DNA of 64,000 nucleotides from Flavobacterium sp. W4I14. GTDB taxonomy: Bacteria; Bacteroidota; Bacteroidia; Sphingobacteriales; Sphingobacteriaceae. The notes beneath the pieces are model-generated. The model made no database searches and was not told where the DNA came from. It worked only from the letters and a program-made list of their open reading frames with translations. Position numbers and translations under genes: made by a program. Numbering within the stretch: the stretch's first letter is position 1; the number at the start of each line of letters is the position of its first letter. Location: NCBI GenBank assembly GCA_030817875.1, contig JAUSZU010000001.1:4216001-4280000 (forward strand). Direction: 5' to 3'. Positions 9,730 through 17,610 of this stretch are shown in pieces.

Positions 9730-10089
9730 ATGGGAAATAAGAAAATACTCATTGCCGATGACGATGAAGGAATTGTTGACGCTGTGACGATGATTTTAGA
9801 GGTGATGGGTTATGATGTTGAATTTACATATGATGGCGGAGCAGTAATAGATGCGGTAAAAAATAAGCCAGATCTGATTATGCTTGATATCTGGATGAGT
9901 GGACATGATGGCAGGGATATCTGCAAACAGCTTAAAAACGATCCTCAATTTAAGGAAATTCCTATTTTAATGATCTCGGCCAGTAGAGACATCAGACAAT
10001 CTGCCCTCGATGCTGGTGCCAATGATTTTATGGAAAAACCATTCGAAATGGACTCGTTACTGAATAAAGTAGAAGTATTGTTGGATTAG
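9730..10089 (+). CDS. single-domain response regulator (receiver only)
   Basis: 119 aa, a complete CheY-like receiver domain and nothing else: acidic pair Asp10-12 (IADDDEG), phospho-acceptor Asp53 (LIMLDIWMSG), conserved Ser83 and Lys103 (FMEKPF). With no output domain it must act by protein-protein contact or within a phosphorelay. No histidine kinase adjoins it; the only kinase in the window (41611-42696) has its own LytTR partner. The 290 bp between lacI and this gene are AT-rich and show no gene. Confidence 0.9.
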   Translation: MGNKKILIADDDEGIVDAVTMILEVMGYDVEFTYDGGAVIDAVKNKPDLIMLDIWMSGHDGRDICKQLKNDPQFKEIPILMISASRDIRQSALDAGANDFMEKPFEMDSLLNKVEVLLD

Positions 10090-10106
10090 CTTGATACTAC
10101 CTAGAA

Positions 10107-10290
10107 ACGTCACCCTGACCTGTAGCGAAGCGGAAAGCTACGGAGTAAACCGAGTCTTAAGCGAGCTCACCGAAGGTAATTTATTCCAGGGTCTTTTGCA
10201 TGATGATCCTGTTAGGCAAAAATTAATGATGGTGAATCAATATTAAAAGAATTGCGGTTAAATGGATCCTGAAACAAGTTCAGGATGACG
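10107..10290. repeat. CGTCA...TGACG-bounded dispersed intergenic repeat
   Basis: Starts with CGTCACCCTGA and ends with TTCAGGATGACG, imperfectly complementary ends, with a second internal pair (CCAGGGTCTTTTGCATGATGATCCTG). Related elements are at 12404, 47831, 59182 and 62871. It fills the space between the response regulator and the broken gene at 10339. Confidence 0.7.
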
Positions 10291-10338
10291 AACCTTAGGA
10301 AGGTCTACATAATAGAAACATAATGGTTAAATTTTCTG

Positions 10339-10692
10339 TTAACCAAGTTCCTTAAAATAAATCCGTTCGGGCAATTGCTTAAAAACAAACTCCGTTACCT
10401 GGCAAAGCCAAAGTTTATGGTTCTTAAATTCGCCCCTAAATTCTTCTAAAAGATAATCGCCACCACCGCCCAAATTCTCTTCGCGGGCATAAACAAGATC
10501 TAAAATTTCGGCATTTTCAATAGGCGCATCAGCCATTAGTAATTTGCATTCGTTCCCGGTAATTGCTATCCAGTTCTATAATTCATCGGCACCTTCTACC
10601 ATTTGCAAATCGGCTATATCTCCGCCCCATTCCGGTATATCGGCATACCATTCGTGCCTTTCATTTTTATAAAAACGAATTGCTCTCTCCAT
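10339..10692 (-). pseudogene. small conserved protein (DUF6717-like) interrupted by in-frame TAG
   Basis: From ATG at 10692 the frame reads MERAIRFYKNERHEWYADIP...MVEGADEL, stops at TAG (10576-10578), and continues without frame change as NWIAITGNECKLLMADAPIENAEILDLVYAREENLGGGGDYLLEE to a TAA at 10339. A gene of about 117 codons is thus cut by one nonsense codon; TTG or TAT to TAG would do it. The N-terminal sequence resembles the DUF6717 family (from memory, not searched). A longer upstream frame would overlap dinB and is not credible. Function unknown. Confidence 0.7.
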
Positions 10693-10757
10693 ATTTTGTA
10701 AAGAAAAAAAATCTAGATCAATAATCCTGATAAAAATCACGAAATTTAGATCATTGC

Positions 10758-11858
10758 ATGTCTGATTCAACTCCACCGGTTTTAAGAAAAATAATCCATA
10801 TCGATATGGATGCTTTTTATGCATCTGTAGAGCAACGCGATTTTCCTGAATACCGGGGAAAGCCCTTAGTGGTTGGTGGCAAGCCCGACAGTCGTGGTGT
10901 GGTTTCTACAGCCAGTTACGAAGCACGGCAATATGGAATTCGCTCCGCAATGTCGAGCAGTAAAGCTTACCAGCTTTGCCCGACAGCAATTTTTGTGTAC
11001 CCCCGTTTTGATGCCTATACCGCGGTTTCGAAAGCGCTTAGGGAAATTTTTAGTCGGTACACCGATATTATAGAACCCCTTTCGTTGGATGAAGCTTACC
11101 TTGATGTAACGGAAGACAAGCTCGGAATCGGATCGGCTATTGATATTGCTCAATCCATTAAAGATGCGATTAAAAATGAGTTAAACTTAACCGCTTCGGC
11201 AGGCGTATCGATCAATAAATTTGTGGCCAAAGTAGCTTCAGATATGAATAAACCGGATGGTTTAACTTTCATTGGTCCATCGAAGATTGAGGCTTTTATG
11301 GAAAAACTCCCGGTAGAAAAATTTTTTGGGGTAGGCAAAGTTACCGGTGCCAAAATGAAAGCCATGCAGATTAATACAGGCGCAGATTTAAAAAAATTAA
11401 CTGAAGCCCAGCTTGTTGCCCAATTCGGGAAATCGGGAAGGTTTTATTATAAAATTGTTCGCGGTATCGATGAACGCCCCGTTCAGTCGAATCGCGAAAC
11501 CAAATCAGTTGGTGCAGAAGATACCTTTTCGGAAGATACCAATGAAGATTCGGTGATGCATGATCTGCTGAAACAGATCAGTGAAACCGTGGCCAAACGC
11601 TTGGAAAAATATCAACTAAGCGGAAAAACGGTAACCCTAAAAATCAAATTCGCTGATTTTAAATTGATTACGCGCAGCCGGTCTTTTGCTATACCGATAA
11701 ACAAAGTAGAGGTAATTTATGCAGAGGCGATTAAACTTTTGGAAGAGGCCGCTATCGGCACAACACAGGTGAGGCTTTTGGGCATTACCTTGTCACGGTT
11801 TTATGATGATGTTGAAATAGAAAAGCCAGAAAGTAATCAGCTGGAGTTTGAATTTTGA
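10758..11858 (+). CDS. dinB: DNA polymerase IV (Y-family)
   Basis: 366 aa, full length. A translesion polymerase. The palm carries IIHIDMDAFYASVEQRD (metal ligand Asp16) and PLSLDEAYLDVT (Asp111-Glu112). The helix-hairpin-helix thumb region (KFFGVGKVTGAKMKAMQI) and the little-finger domain (about 245-350) follow. The C-terminus QLEFEF matches a beta-clamp binding motif. Transcribed alone, divergently from the broken gene at 10339-10692 with 65 bp between starts. No LexA-type box was evident in that gap. Confidence 0.96.
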   Translation: MSDSTPPVLRKIIHIDMDAFYASVEQRDFPEYRGKPLVVGGKPDSRGVVSTASYEARQYGIRSAMSSSKAYQLCPTAIFVYPRFDAYTAVSKALREIFSRYTDIIEPLSLDEAYLDVTEDKLGIGSAIDIAQSIKDAIKNELNLTASAGVSINKFVAKVASDMNKPDGLTFIGPSKIEAFMEKLPVEKFFGVGKVTGAKMKAMQINTGADLKKLTEAQLVAQFGKSGRFYYKIVRGIDERPVQSNRETKSVGAEDTFSEDTNEDSVMHDLLKQISETVAKRLEKYQLSGKTVTLKIKFADFKLITRSRSFAIPINKVEVIYAEAIKLLEEAAIGTTQVRLLGITLSRFYDDVEIEKPESNQLEFEF

Positions 11859-12403
11859 TCAGATAAATCGTCATCCGACGGCTATTAGATGCGAGTGGCT
11901 TTTTCAGCCAGTGAGACCAACCGATAGGATAATTTCCTAGTTTAAAAACACCAATTTTCATTTGAAGCGCAAGGCCAGTACAAAAACAGCAAGTTTCTTC
12001 CCGTTTTATGCTTATACGCTTCGCTGCCTCGTTCCTCGTTGCTGCAGGGTAACGCTTCAACCGGGGCTATTGGGCCAGAATGGTATTTATTTTCGGGGTT
12101 GCTGGGTGCAGAAACCATGTGCATAAACCCGACAGCAGCGGCAGCCTCCGATTTAAGCACCGGTTTATGTTATATTTTGGTGTGCTTGCTTGTTTCACAG
12201 GTTTTCTATCGGAGCTACAGCGAATGGCGGGACTGAGAACCTCCAAGAACCACAGGCCGACCATTTCCTAATTCTAATAACTACTAAATAGCTTTTTTCT
12301 GCTTGCATACATAAGCTGTTTATTCGGTTTGTGAGAACACAGACTAAGGAATAGATTGCTATGGCCAACCCTACATTAAGTTTATGCATTTTTCCATTCG
12401 TGC
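11859..12403. other. 545-bp intergenic stretch without credible gene
   Basis: Several short frames overlap here on both strands but none has family features, and they contradict each other. The segment about 12000-12240 is clearly more GC-rich than its surroundings and has a patchy, decayed look. It may be a longer intergenic repeat or a gene relic; I cannot identify it. Confidence 0.5.
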
Positions 12404-12516
12404 CGTCACCCTGAATTCATTTCAGGGTCTTTATAGCAGGAAAGATGCTGACCACGAAGTAGCTATTAGACCTTAAAAACAAGGAAAACTGCTAATAAAA
12501 TAAATTCAGCATGACG
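12404..12516. repeat. CGTCA...TGACG dispersed repeat
   Basis: Left end CGTCACCCTGAATT, right end AATTCAGCATGACG, near-complementary. An inner CCCTGAATTCATTTCAGGG hairpin lies at the left. Same family as 10107-10290. Confidence 0.7.
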
Positions 12517-12539
12517 ATCGCGCTCTTATCAAACACAAA

Positions 12540-12569
12540 AAAGGCCCTGCAACTAAATGCAGCGCCTTT
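12540..12569 (-). terminator. intrinsic terminator after the glutaminase-like gene
   Basis: Arms AAAGGCCCTGCA / TGCAGCGCCTTT (one mismatch), 6-nt loop. On the minus strand it is followed by a T-rich run (TTTTTTGTG), 25 bp after the stop of the gene ending at 12594. Confidence 0.8.
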
Positions 12570-12593
12570 AATTGTTATTTTGAGGGGTAAGAT

Positions 12594-15068
12594 TTATTTG
12601 CCAGCTAGCTTATCGGCAAGCATTTTCATGTAAAAACCGCCTACTACACTCCTGGCTTTAAAGTTATCGCGGATACCGGTATTCGAATCGTAAAAATCAT
12701 TCAAAGGCACTCTCGATTCGGTTTCAATGGCGTGTTTGTATACAGGATGCACCAAAGCTTCGAATTCTCTTTGTGTTGGCGCAAAAGTGGCTGTCCACAA
12801 GATCCAGTCGTTTTTAGTGTAGGCCTTTCTGCTGTCCAACGGAATACCGTATCTATTTTGTTTAGTCAGGTAATATTTGGTTTCGGTTTCGTATATCTTT
12901 TGTGGAAACAGGTTTAACTTTAAAACCTTATCCCAAACCAGGTTATATTTCTGGCTCCATGTATTTTTATTATCAAAAGTTAAGGCGTAGTGATCGCCAG
13001 CATCGGCCATTTCTATCCATTTTGGCACCATACTTTCAGCTATTGCACGATATTTTTTGGCTACATCATCATAACCTAAAGTTTGTGCCATCTGGGCATA
13101 ACAAGCAATACCTACAATCGCTTTTACAGATAAGTTGGCATTACGGGCCAGGTGACCTGCAAAATCATCGGTACATAATTGCGTTTTTGGATCTAATCCC
13201 TCTTTGGTTAAATAATCAACCCAGGTGGTTAAGGTTTTCCAATGCGCTTTGGCGTAATTGGCATTTCCCTGCGCTTTAGCAATTGCTGCAGTTAAAATAA
13301 TCATGTTGCCCGATTCTTCAACCGGCATGGGCTCACCATAAGTTTGTCCGTTTGCTAGCGGATAAGTTCCCAGATCGTGGGCTGCCCAAGGGTGAGGATA
13401 TTTTCCGCTTTCGCTGAAATAGAAAATACCATTCAACATGCCCTGTAACAGTTCAGGATTATAAATCAGGTACAATGGTGCTGACGGGTAAGTTACATCA
13501 ACAGTATTGATAAAACCACCACTGTTGTTTTCCTTCGATAACCATAAAATTTCACCTTGCGGGCTCTTTACCAAAGTATGTGCTGCAATGCTCTGGCGAT
13601 AGCCTAAAACACATAAATCGGCATATTCTTTACCACCTGATTTTAAGGCATCGGCGTACAAAGTTTTGTTAAAAGCTTCACACTTCTGAATCACGTTTTT
13701 GTACTCATCAGCCGCAGCGGTTAGTTGTGCTTCGATGGTTTCTTTGCCTGAGGTATTCCACCATGGCCTTAAATTTTTATTGAAGTATTGAACAGAATAA
13801 ATTTCATCATAGCCCAGTTCAACATATTTTTCTACCGCAACTTTACCTACTGTTCCAAAGGGAATAACAGTATTTAATGCGAGCATTTTACCCTGTTTAG
13901 CGGTTGAAGCGGAATTGCCTCTTGTAAAAGCATCGGCAGCATCTTTTTCGGCCGTTACAAACTGGATGGCGTTGCTGGTTTTTGGTGCGGCTACGTAAAA
14001 GTGACCCCAATCGATCCGCATATCGTCACTTGCCTTTTGAAGAATTGGCTGCTCAACCGTTCCCGTTTTTAATACCGATAATTTAGCGGTGCTGTATTTG
14101 CTTGCTGTAACTTCTTGCGTAGGGCGATAAACCGCAATGTTTGATGATGCACTGAGGTATACTTTTACCTGGTGCGTTTTACCATCATTTGCTTTTACCT
14201 GATAGGAAACATAAGAAACCGGACGGGCAAATAACCCTAAATCGTTCATTAACAATGGCGAGGTAAAAGTTAATTTTAAATCGATCTTACCGCAGGTAAA
14301 GTTATAAATGGTTTGTGTGGCATTAATATCGACACTTTTTTGTTTAGCCAGCTGCACTTTTTCGGCATTGTCTTGTAGCTTTTCTACTAAACCAAAATCG
14401 AGAAAGCGGCCACCTGCAGTATTAATGAGGTGAATGGCAATTACATTTGATCCGGCTTTTAAAGCACTTTTATCACTATTGCTTAAGGCAATATATTGGA
14501 AATTATTCGTCCAGCCTTCTTTGGTATAGATTTTCTTTCCGTTTAGGTAAACCTCAATATTATCATCGTGGTTTATCTTTAAAAACAGTTCGTTTATTGA
14601 TGCGGGATTAGCTACGTTAAAGGTTCTTCTTACCCAGATATCATGCGATTTCCATAATGTTTTCACATTTTTGGCGTCATCTCCTATGGGTGCATTACCT
14701 GTTTGCCAACTGCTGGCGGTGTAGTTTGCTGCTTTCCAATCGCCCTGAGGTTCGGTTTCTGTATATTTTACATCGTAACCTTTTTCATCTGAAGCAGGTA
14801 CAACCGTTTTGTAAGTAGTAGTTTCTTTACCTAAAAAGCGATAAATACCACCATCAACATTAATCATTCCTAAAAGTGAATGATCGGCTCCTGTCCAATG
14901 TTGCGTAGCAGATTCGTTTAATTTATCCGTGTTAGACCAAATACTAAAATAGGTATTGTGCGTAATTAAGGGATAAGCTGGTGCCTTTCGCTCTTGTGCT
15001 TTTAGCAAGCCGCCTACAAACATGCAGCCCAGTATGCCTAAAAATTTTAAAGTGTAGGTTTTGTTCAT
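12594..15068 (-). CDS. glutaminase-A-like secreted protein (DUF4965/DUF5127/DUF1793 type)
   Basis: 824 aa with signal peptide MNKTYTLKFLGILGCMFVGGLLKAQ. An N-terminal segment (APAYPLITHNTYFSIWSNTDKLN) is typical of these proteins. It is followed by an inserted beta-sandwich with galactose-binding-like sequence (about 110-235, WVRRTFNV, DDNIEVYLNGKKIY), a DUF5127-type region, and a C-terminal helical (alpha/alpha)6-like domain (about 480-824, LWLSKENNSGGFINTVDVTYPSAPLYLIYNPELL and NKNTWSQKYNLVWDKVLKLNLFP). Fungal relatives are annotated glutaminase A, but activity in Bacteroidota is unproven and glycan hydrolysis is possible. It ends the large lipoprotein locus, 207 bp after the previous gene, with its own AAACGTTT operator. 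Confidence 0.85.
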   Translation of the reverse strand: MNKTYTLKFLGILGCMFVGGLLKAQERKAPAYPLITHNTYFSIWSNTDKLNESATQHWTGADHSLLGMINVDGGIYRFLGKETTTYKTVVPASDEKGYDVKYTETEPQGDWKAANYTASSWQTGNAPIGDDAKNVKTLWKSHDIWVRRTFNVANPASINELFLKINHDDNIEVYLNGKKIYTKEGWTNNFQYIALSNSDKSALKAGSNVIAIHLINTAGGRFLDFGLVEKLQDNAEKVQLAKQKSVDINATQTIYNFTCGKIDLKLTFTSPLLMNDLGLFARPVSYVSYQVKANDGKTHQVKVYLSASSNIAVYRPTQEVTASKYSTAKLSVLKTGTVEQPILQKASDDMRIDWGHFYVAAPKTSNAIQFVTAEKDAADAFTRGNSASTAKQGKMLALNTVIPFGTVGKVAVEKYVELGYDEIYSVQYFNKNLRPWWNTSGKETIEAQLTAAADEYKNVIQKCEAFNKTLYADALKSGGKEYADLCVLGYRQSIAAHTLVKSPQGEILWLSKENNSGGFINTVDVTYPSAPLYLIYNPELLQGMLNGIFYFSESGKYPHPWAAHDLGTYPLANGQTYGEPMPVEESGNMIILTAAIAKAQGNANYAKAHWKTLTTWVDYLTKEGLDPKTQLCTDDFAGHLARNANLSVKAIVGIACYAQMAQTLGYDDVAKKYRAIAESMVPKWIEMADAGDHYALTFDNKNTWSQKYNLVWDKVLKLNLFPQKIYETETKYYLTKQNRYGIPLDSRKAYTKNDWILWTATFAPTQREFEALVHPVYKHAIETESRVPLNDFYDSNTGIRDNFKARSVVGGFYMKMLADKLAGK

Positions 15069-15110
15069 AATTTGTGTGTGTATTGAAATCTGATTTATAT
15101 TATGGTTAGA

Positions 15111-15137
15111 TTAACGTTTAGTTAAACGTTTTACTAA
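15111..15137. promoter_or_regulatory. AAACGTTT-type operator upstream of the glutaminase-like gene
   Basis: TTAACGTTTAG directly followed by TTAAACGTTTTACTAA, 43-69 bp upstream of the gene start at 15068. Its core matches sites at 33531-33546 and 33751-33766 upstream of the SusC gene that opens the locus. CG-centred palindromes of this kind are typical LacI-family sites. The regulator is not identified. Confidence 0.65.
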
Positions 15138-15275
15138 TGTATAAAATATAATTTACTTTTTGCAAGAGAACCCGATTTTTTAATTGTCTAAATGACATTT
15201 AAAAAGAATTTTTAAAAAAATACATGAAGTTGTTAAGCCTCATGTATTCTTCAAATTGTGTGGAGCGCTTATTAC

Positions 15276-16121
15276 TTAGGGTTGTTTTTTGTTAATGGTC
15301 CATTCACTTAATTGGAATACCCTGCTTCCCCTGTTCGATTTAATGTAAAGACGATAAAATTTATATGCGATATAATTGTCGAAATGAAAAAGCTTGGTTT
15401 GGTTTCTGCTTGCGCCGCTATCGGTATTTTCCCACGGACAACTGGTTACGGTATGCAGATCGGTATACTGGATACCATCTAAAGAGCCCTGTAAAATCCA
15501 GTACCTCGGATCACGGTCTGCCGCATCATTACCAGAGGTAAGGGTATAAGCCCCCACAACCTGAGGCGTTTTAAGTTCGAAAGTACACCTTTGGGTACCA
15601 TCGAAACCGGCTTGTAAGAATTTAGTATTGATATTCTGATCGACGAGTTTTTTAGAACCTTCGCCACTATCTGGACCATCGCCCGCTTCTAAGTTAACCG
15701 AAAAAGTTCCTCCAACAGTTACCATATAATTCTCCCCATATTTGGTTGGGTCGAAATTGGGATCGACAATTTTTAAATTGATCTCTTTTGTTGCAGAATA
15801 CCCCTGTCCGTTTCTGATGGTCAAAATTACGCGATAGGTTCCAGGAAACCGGTATACGTGTTTTGGCGATACCTCGATCGAAGTACTATCATCTCCAAAC
15901 TGCCATAGCAGGCTTTTATAATTCTGCAGACTGGCGGTAAACTGAACCTCCTGATATTTTACGGGGTTCGGAATGGTATAATCAAAGGCAACCAAAGGTT
16001 TTGGTTCTTCAACTTCTTGAATTACCTCTTCGGTTTTCTCTTTTTTACATTTTACCGTTAACACAACGATAAGCAGTAAAAGTGAGCAGATGCTCAATAG
16101 TCTTTTCATATTACTTTTCAT
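15276..16121 (-). CDS. lipoprotein with PKD domain and discoidin (F5/8 type C)-like domain
   Basis: 281 aa. An SPII signal ends in VVLTVKCKKEK, suggesting a surface lipoprotein. Residues about 40-122 form a PKD domain (FDYTIPNPVKYQEVQF, LLWQFGDDSTS, KHVYRFPGTYRVILTI). Residues about 130-281 are discoidin-like (GEGSKKLVDQNINTKFL, YTLTSGNDAADRDPRYWIL, FQLSEWTINK). The C-terminal domain is clearly paralogous to the one at 27608-28020 in the same locus. Both domains are usually binding modules, so a role in holding a glycan or protein ligand is inferred. It is the last gene of the tightly spaced operon. Confidence 0.82.
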   Translation of the reverse strand: MKSNMKRLLSICSLLLLIVVLTVKCKKEKTEEVIQEVEEPKPLVAFDYTIPNPVKYQEVQFTASLQNYKSLLWQFGDDSTSIEVSPKHVYRFPGTYRVILTIRNGQGYSATKEINLKIVDPNFDPTKYGENYMVTVGGTFSVNLEAGDGPDSGEGSKKLVDQNINTKFLQAGFDGTQRCTFELKTPQVVGAYTLTSGNDAADRDPRYWILQGSLDGIQYTDLHTVTSCPWENTDSGASRNQTKLFHFDNYIAYKFYRLYIKSNRGSRVFQLSEWTINKKQP

Positions 16122-16133
16122 CTCTATTTATGT

Positions 16134-17579
16134 TTAAGGAGTTGGGAATAATTGTGTTCTTGGTACTGCACGTCTGCCCGTAATACCTGCCGATGGCACC
16201 TCATATTCGAGATAGGCTTGCTGCCCGCCCACATTTTCGCGGTGATGCGCTTCAATTTTATACCTGATACCGCGTTCTAAACGTATAGTTGCATTCCTTT
16301 CGGGTCTATCCCAGGAGGTGGTATAATCGTCGATAATGGCCTTTCCATTAATATATAACCTCGATCCGTCATCCCAGCGGGTTTGGTAGAAAATATAATC
16401 GCCCCTTACCGGCGCCAGGAACTCGCCTGTCCATTTTGTCGCAAAATTATCCCTGCTTAACGATTCGCCCGCAGCATTTTTAACGCCATCAGGCCATCCA
16501 TCGCCCGAAAATTCTATCGTTCCATCAATCCTGGTAACAAAAGGTGCGCGGCCATCATCCGGTGCCAGTTGGGTATTGGTATAATATCTAGCGGTCAAAC
16601 CGGTTCCGTTACCAATAATCGGCGAATTGTTATCCAGATTTACATTAGGATCTATAATTACTATTAGTTTTCCTTTTGTAGGGTGAATTACGTGATTGGT
16701 ATTATCGGTAAGGCTTAAAGCAAAAGCGAATTTTTTATTTGCAATGATATTTGCATCAAATACAGGCCAAGGAATGGATAAACGAACGGTGGCACTGCTT
16801 GCACCTGTATTAAACCGGACCAAGGTATCAATACTGAAATCTTTGGTGGCCAGATGAATGGCGTTGGCCGGCAATCCTCCGTTTGCAACCAAAGTGGCAA
16901 TGGTATCGATATTATCTTTAATTTTCACATTAAATGCGGTTGTAGGCGTATTATCCAAGCTGATGATCAACGGGATGGTAATACCTGCCGGCCCCACAAA
17001 ATAATTGCCCTGGTAAGCGATGTTATAGGTACCGCCACCCTGCAAACTGAGGTAATGAACATCTGCAGGTTTAAGCAGGTCGTCGGTATTGATTACCACC
17101 AGGATATTTGATTTACCATTGGCAATTTTATTGCCTTTAGCTGGTGTGGTAAGTTTTAGTGCAAACACCACTTTTTTACCAAGGTAACGTTCTAAAGTAG
17201 CCCTTCGCACAATGGCTATACCTTCGGCACTGTCTGTACCATAAGCAACATTGATTACCGTAGGATATTCTACAGCTGCAGATGGCATTAAAACCGCATT
17301 GATTAAACTTCCGTTTGATATCAATTGGGTTACGGTATCATTATTTAAGGTTAAACCAACCTGAAAAGCCTGTTCAGCCATTCCGGAAAGTGAAATTTTA
17401 AAAGGTACCCTTACAAATTGATTATCAAGCGTAACATTGCCAACAACAATCCCCTCTCCTGTTATGCTCTTACCATCGGGATCAGGCAGTTTCAGATCTT
17501 CAACCTGCGATTCTTTACAAGAATAGGCCCCCATTGCAACGGTTAAACCTATTAATACTGAATATATAATTCTTTTCAT
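16134..17579 (-). CDS. lipoprotein with tandem DUF1735-type domains and a PA14 domain
   Basis: 481 aa with SPII signal MKRIIYSVLIGLTVAMGAYSC. Two homologous Ig-like blocks occupy about 40-170 and 175-310 (compare VRVPFKISLSGMAEQAFQVGLTLNNDTV with GITIPLIISLDNTPTTAFNVKIKDN), in the style of DUF1735 of Bacteroidota surface proteins. A PA14 domain follows at about 325-478 (GLTARYYTNTQLAPDDGRAPF, WTGEFLAPVRGDYIFYQTRWDDGSRLYINGK). PA14 is a carbohydrate-binding fold. Probably a surface glycan-binding protein; no catalytic motif seen. It sits 31 nt after the DUF4983-type gene. Confidence 0.82.
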   Translation of the reverse strand: MKRIIYSVLIGLTVAMGAYSCKESQVEDLKLPDPDGKSITGEGIVVGNVTLDNQFVRVPFKISLSGMAEQAFQVGLTLNNDTVTQLISNGSLINAVLMPSAAVEYPTVINVAYGTDSAEGIAIVRRATLERYLGKKVVFALKLTTPAKGNKIANGKSNILVVINTDDLLKPADVHYLSLQGGGTYNIAYQGNYFVGPAGITIPLIISLDNTPTTAFNVKIKDNIDTIATLVANGGLPANAIHLATKDFSIDTLVRFNTGASSATVRLSIPWPVFDANIIANKKFAFALSLTDNTNHVIHPTKGKLIVIIDPNVNLDNNSPIIGNGTGLTARYYTNTQLAPDDGRAPFVTRIDGTIEFSGDGWPDGVKNAAGESLSRDNFATKWTGEFLAPVRGDYIFYQTRWDDGSRLYINGKAIIDDYTTSWDRPERNATIRLERGIRYKIEAHHRENVGGQQAYLEYEVPSAGITGRRAVPRTQLFPTP

Positions 17580-17610
17580 TTTCGATATCTTAAATTATCA
17601 GAAACTGTTG

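Noticed and set aside
10339..10692. Stop-codon read-through or recoded TAG
   Set aside because: No sign of an amber suppressor tRNA or pyrrolysine system in the window; a plain nonsense mutation or base error is simpler.
11859..12403. Several overlapping short frames that might be small genes
   Set aside because: They contradict one another in frame and strand, lack starts with context and any recognisable motif; more likely repeat or relic DNA.
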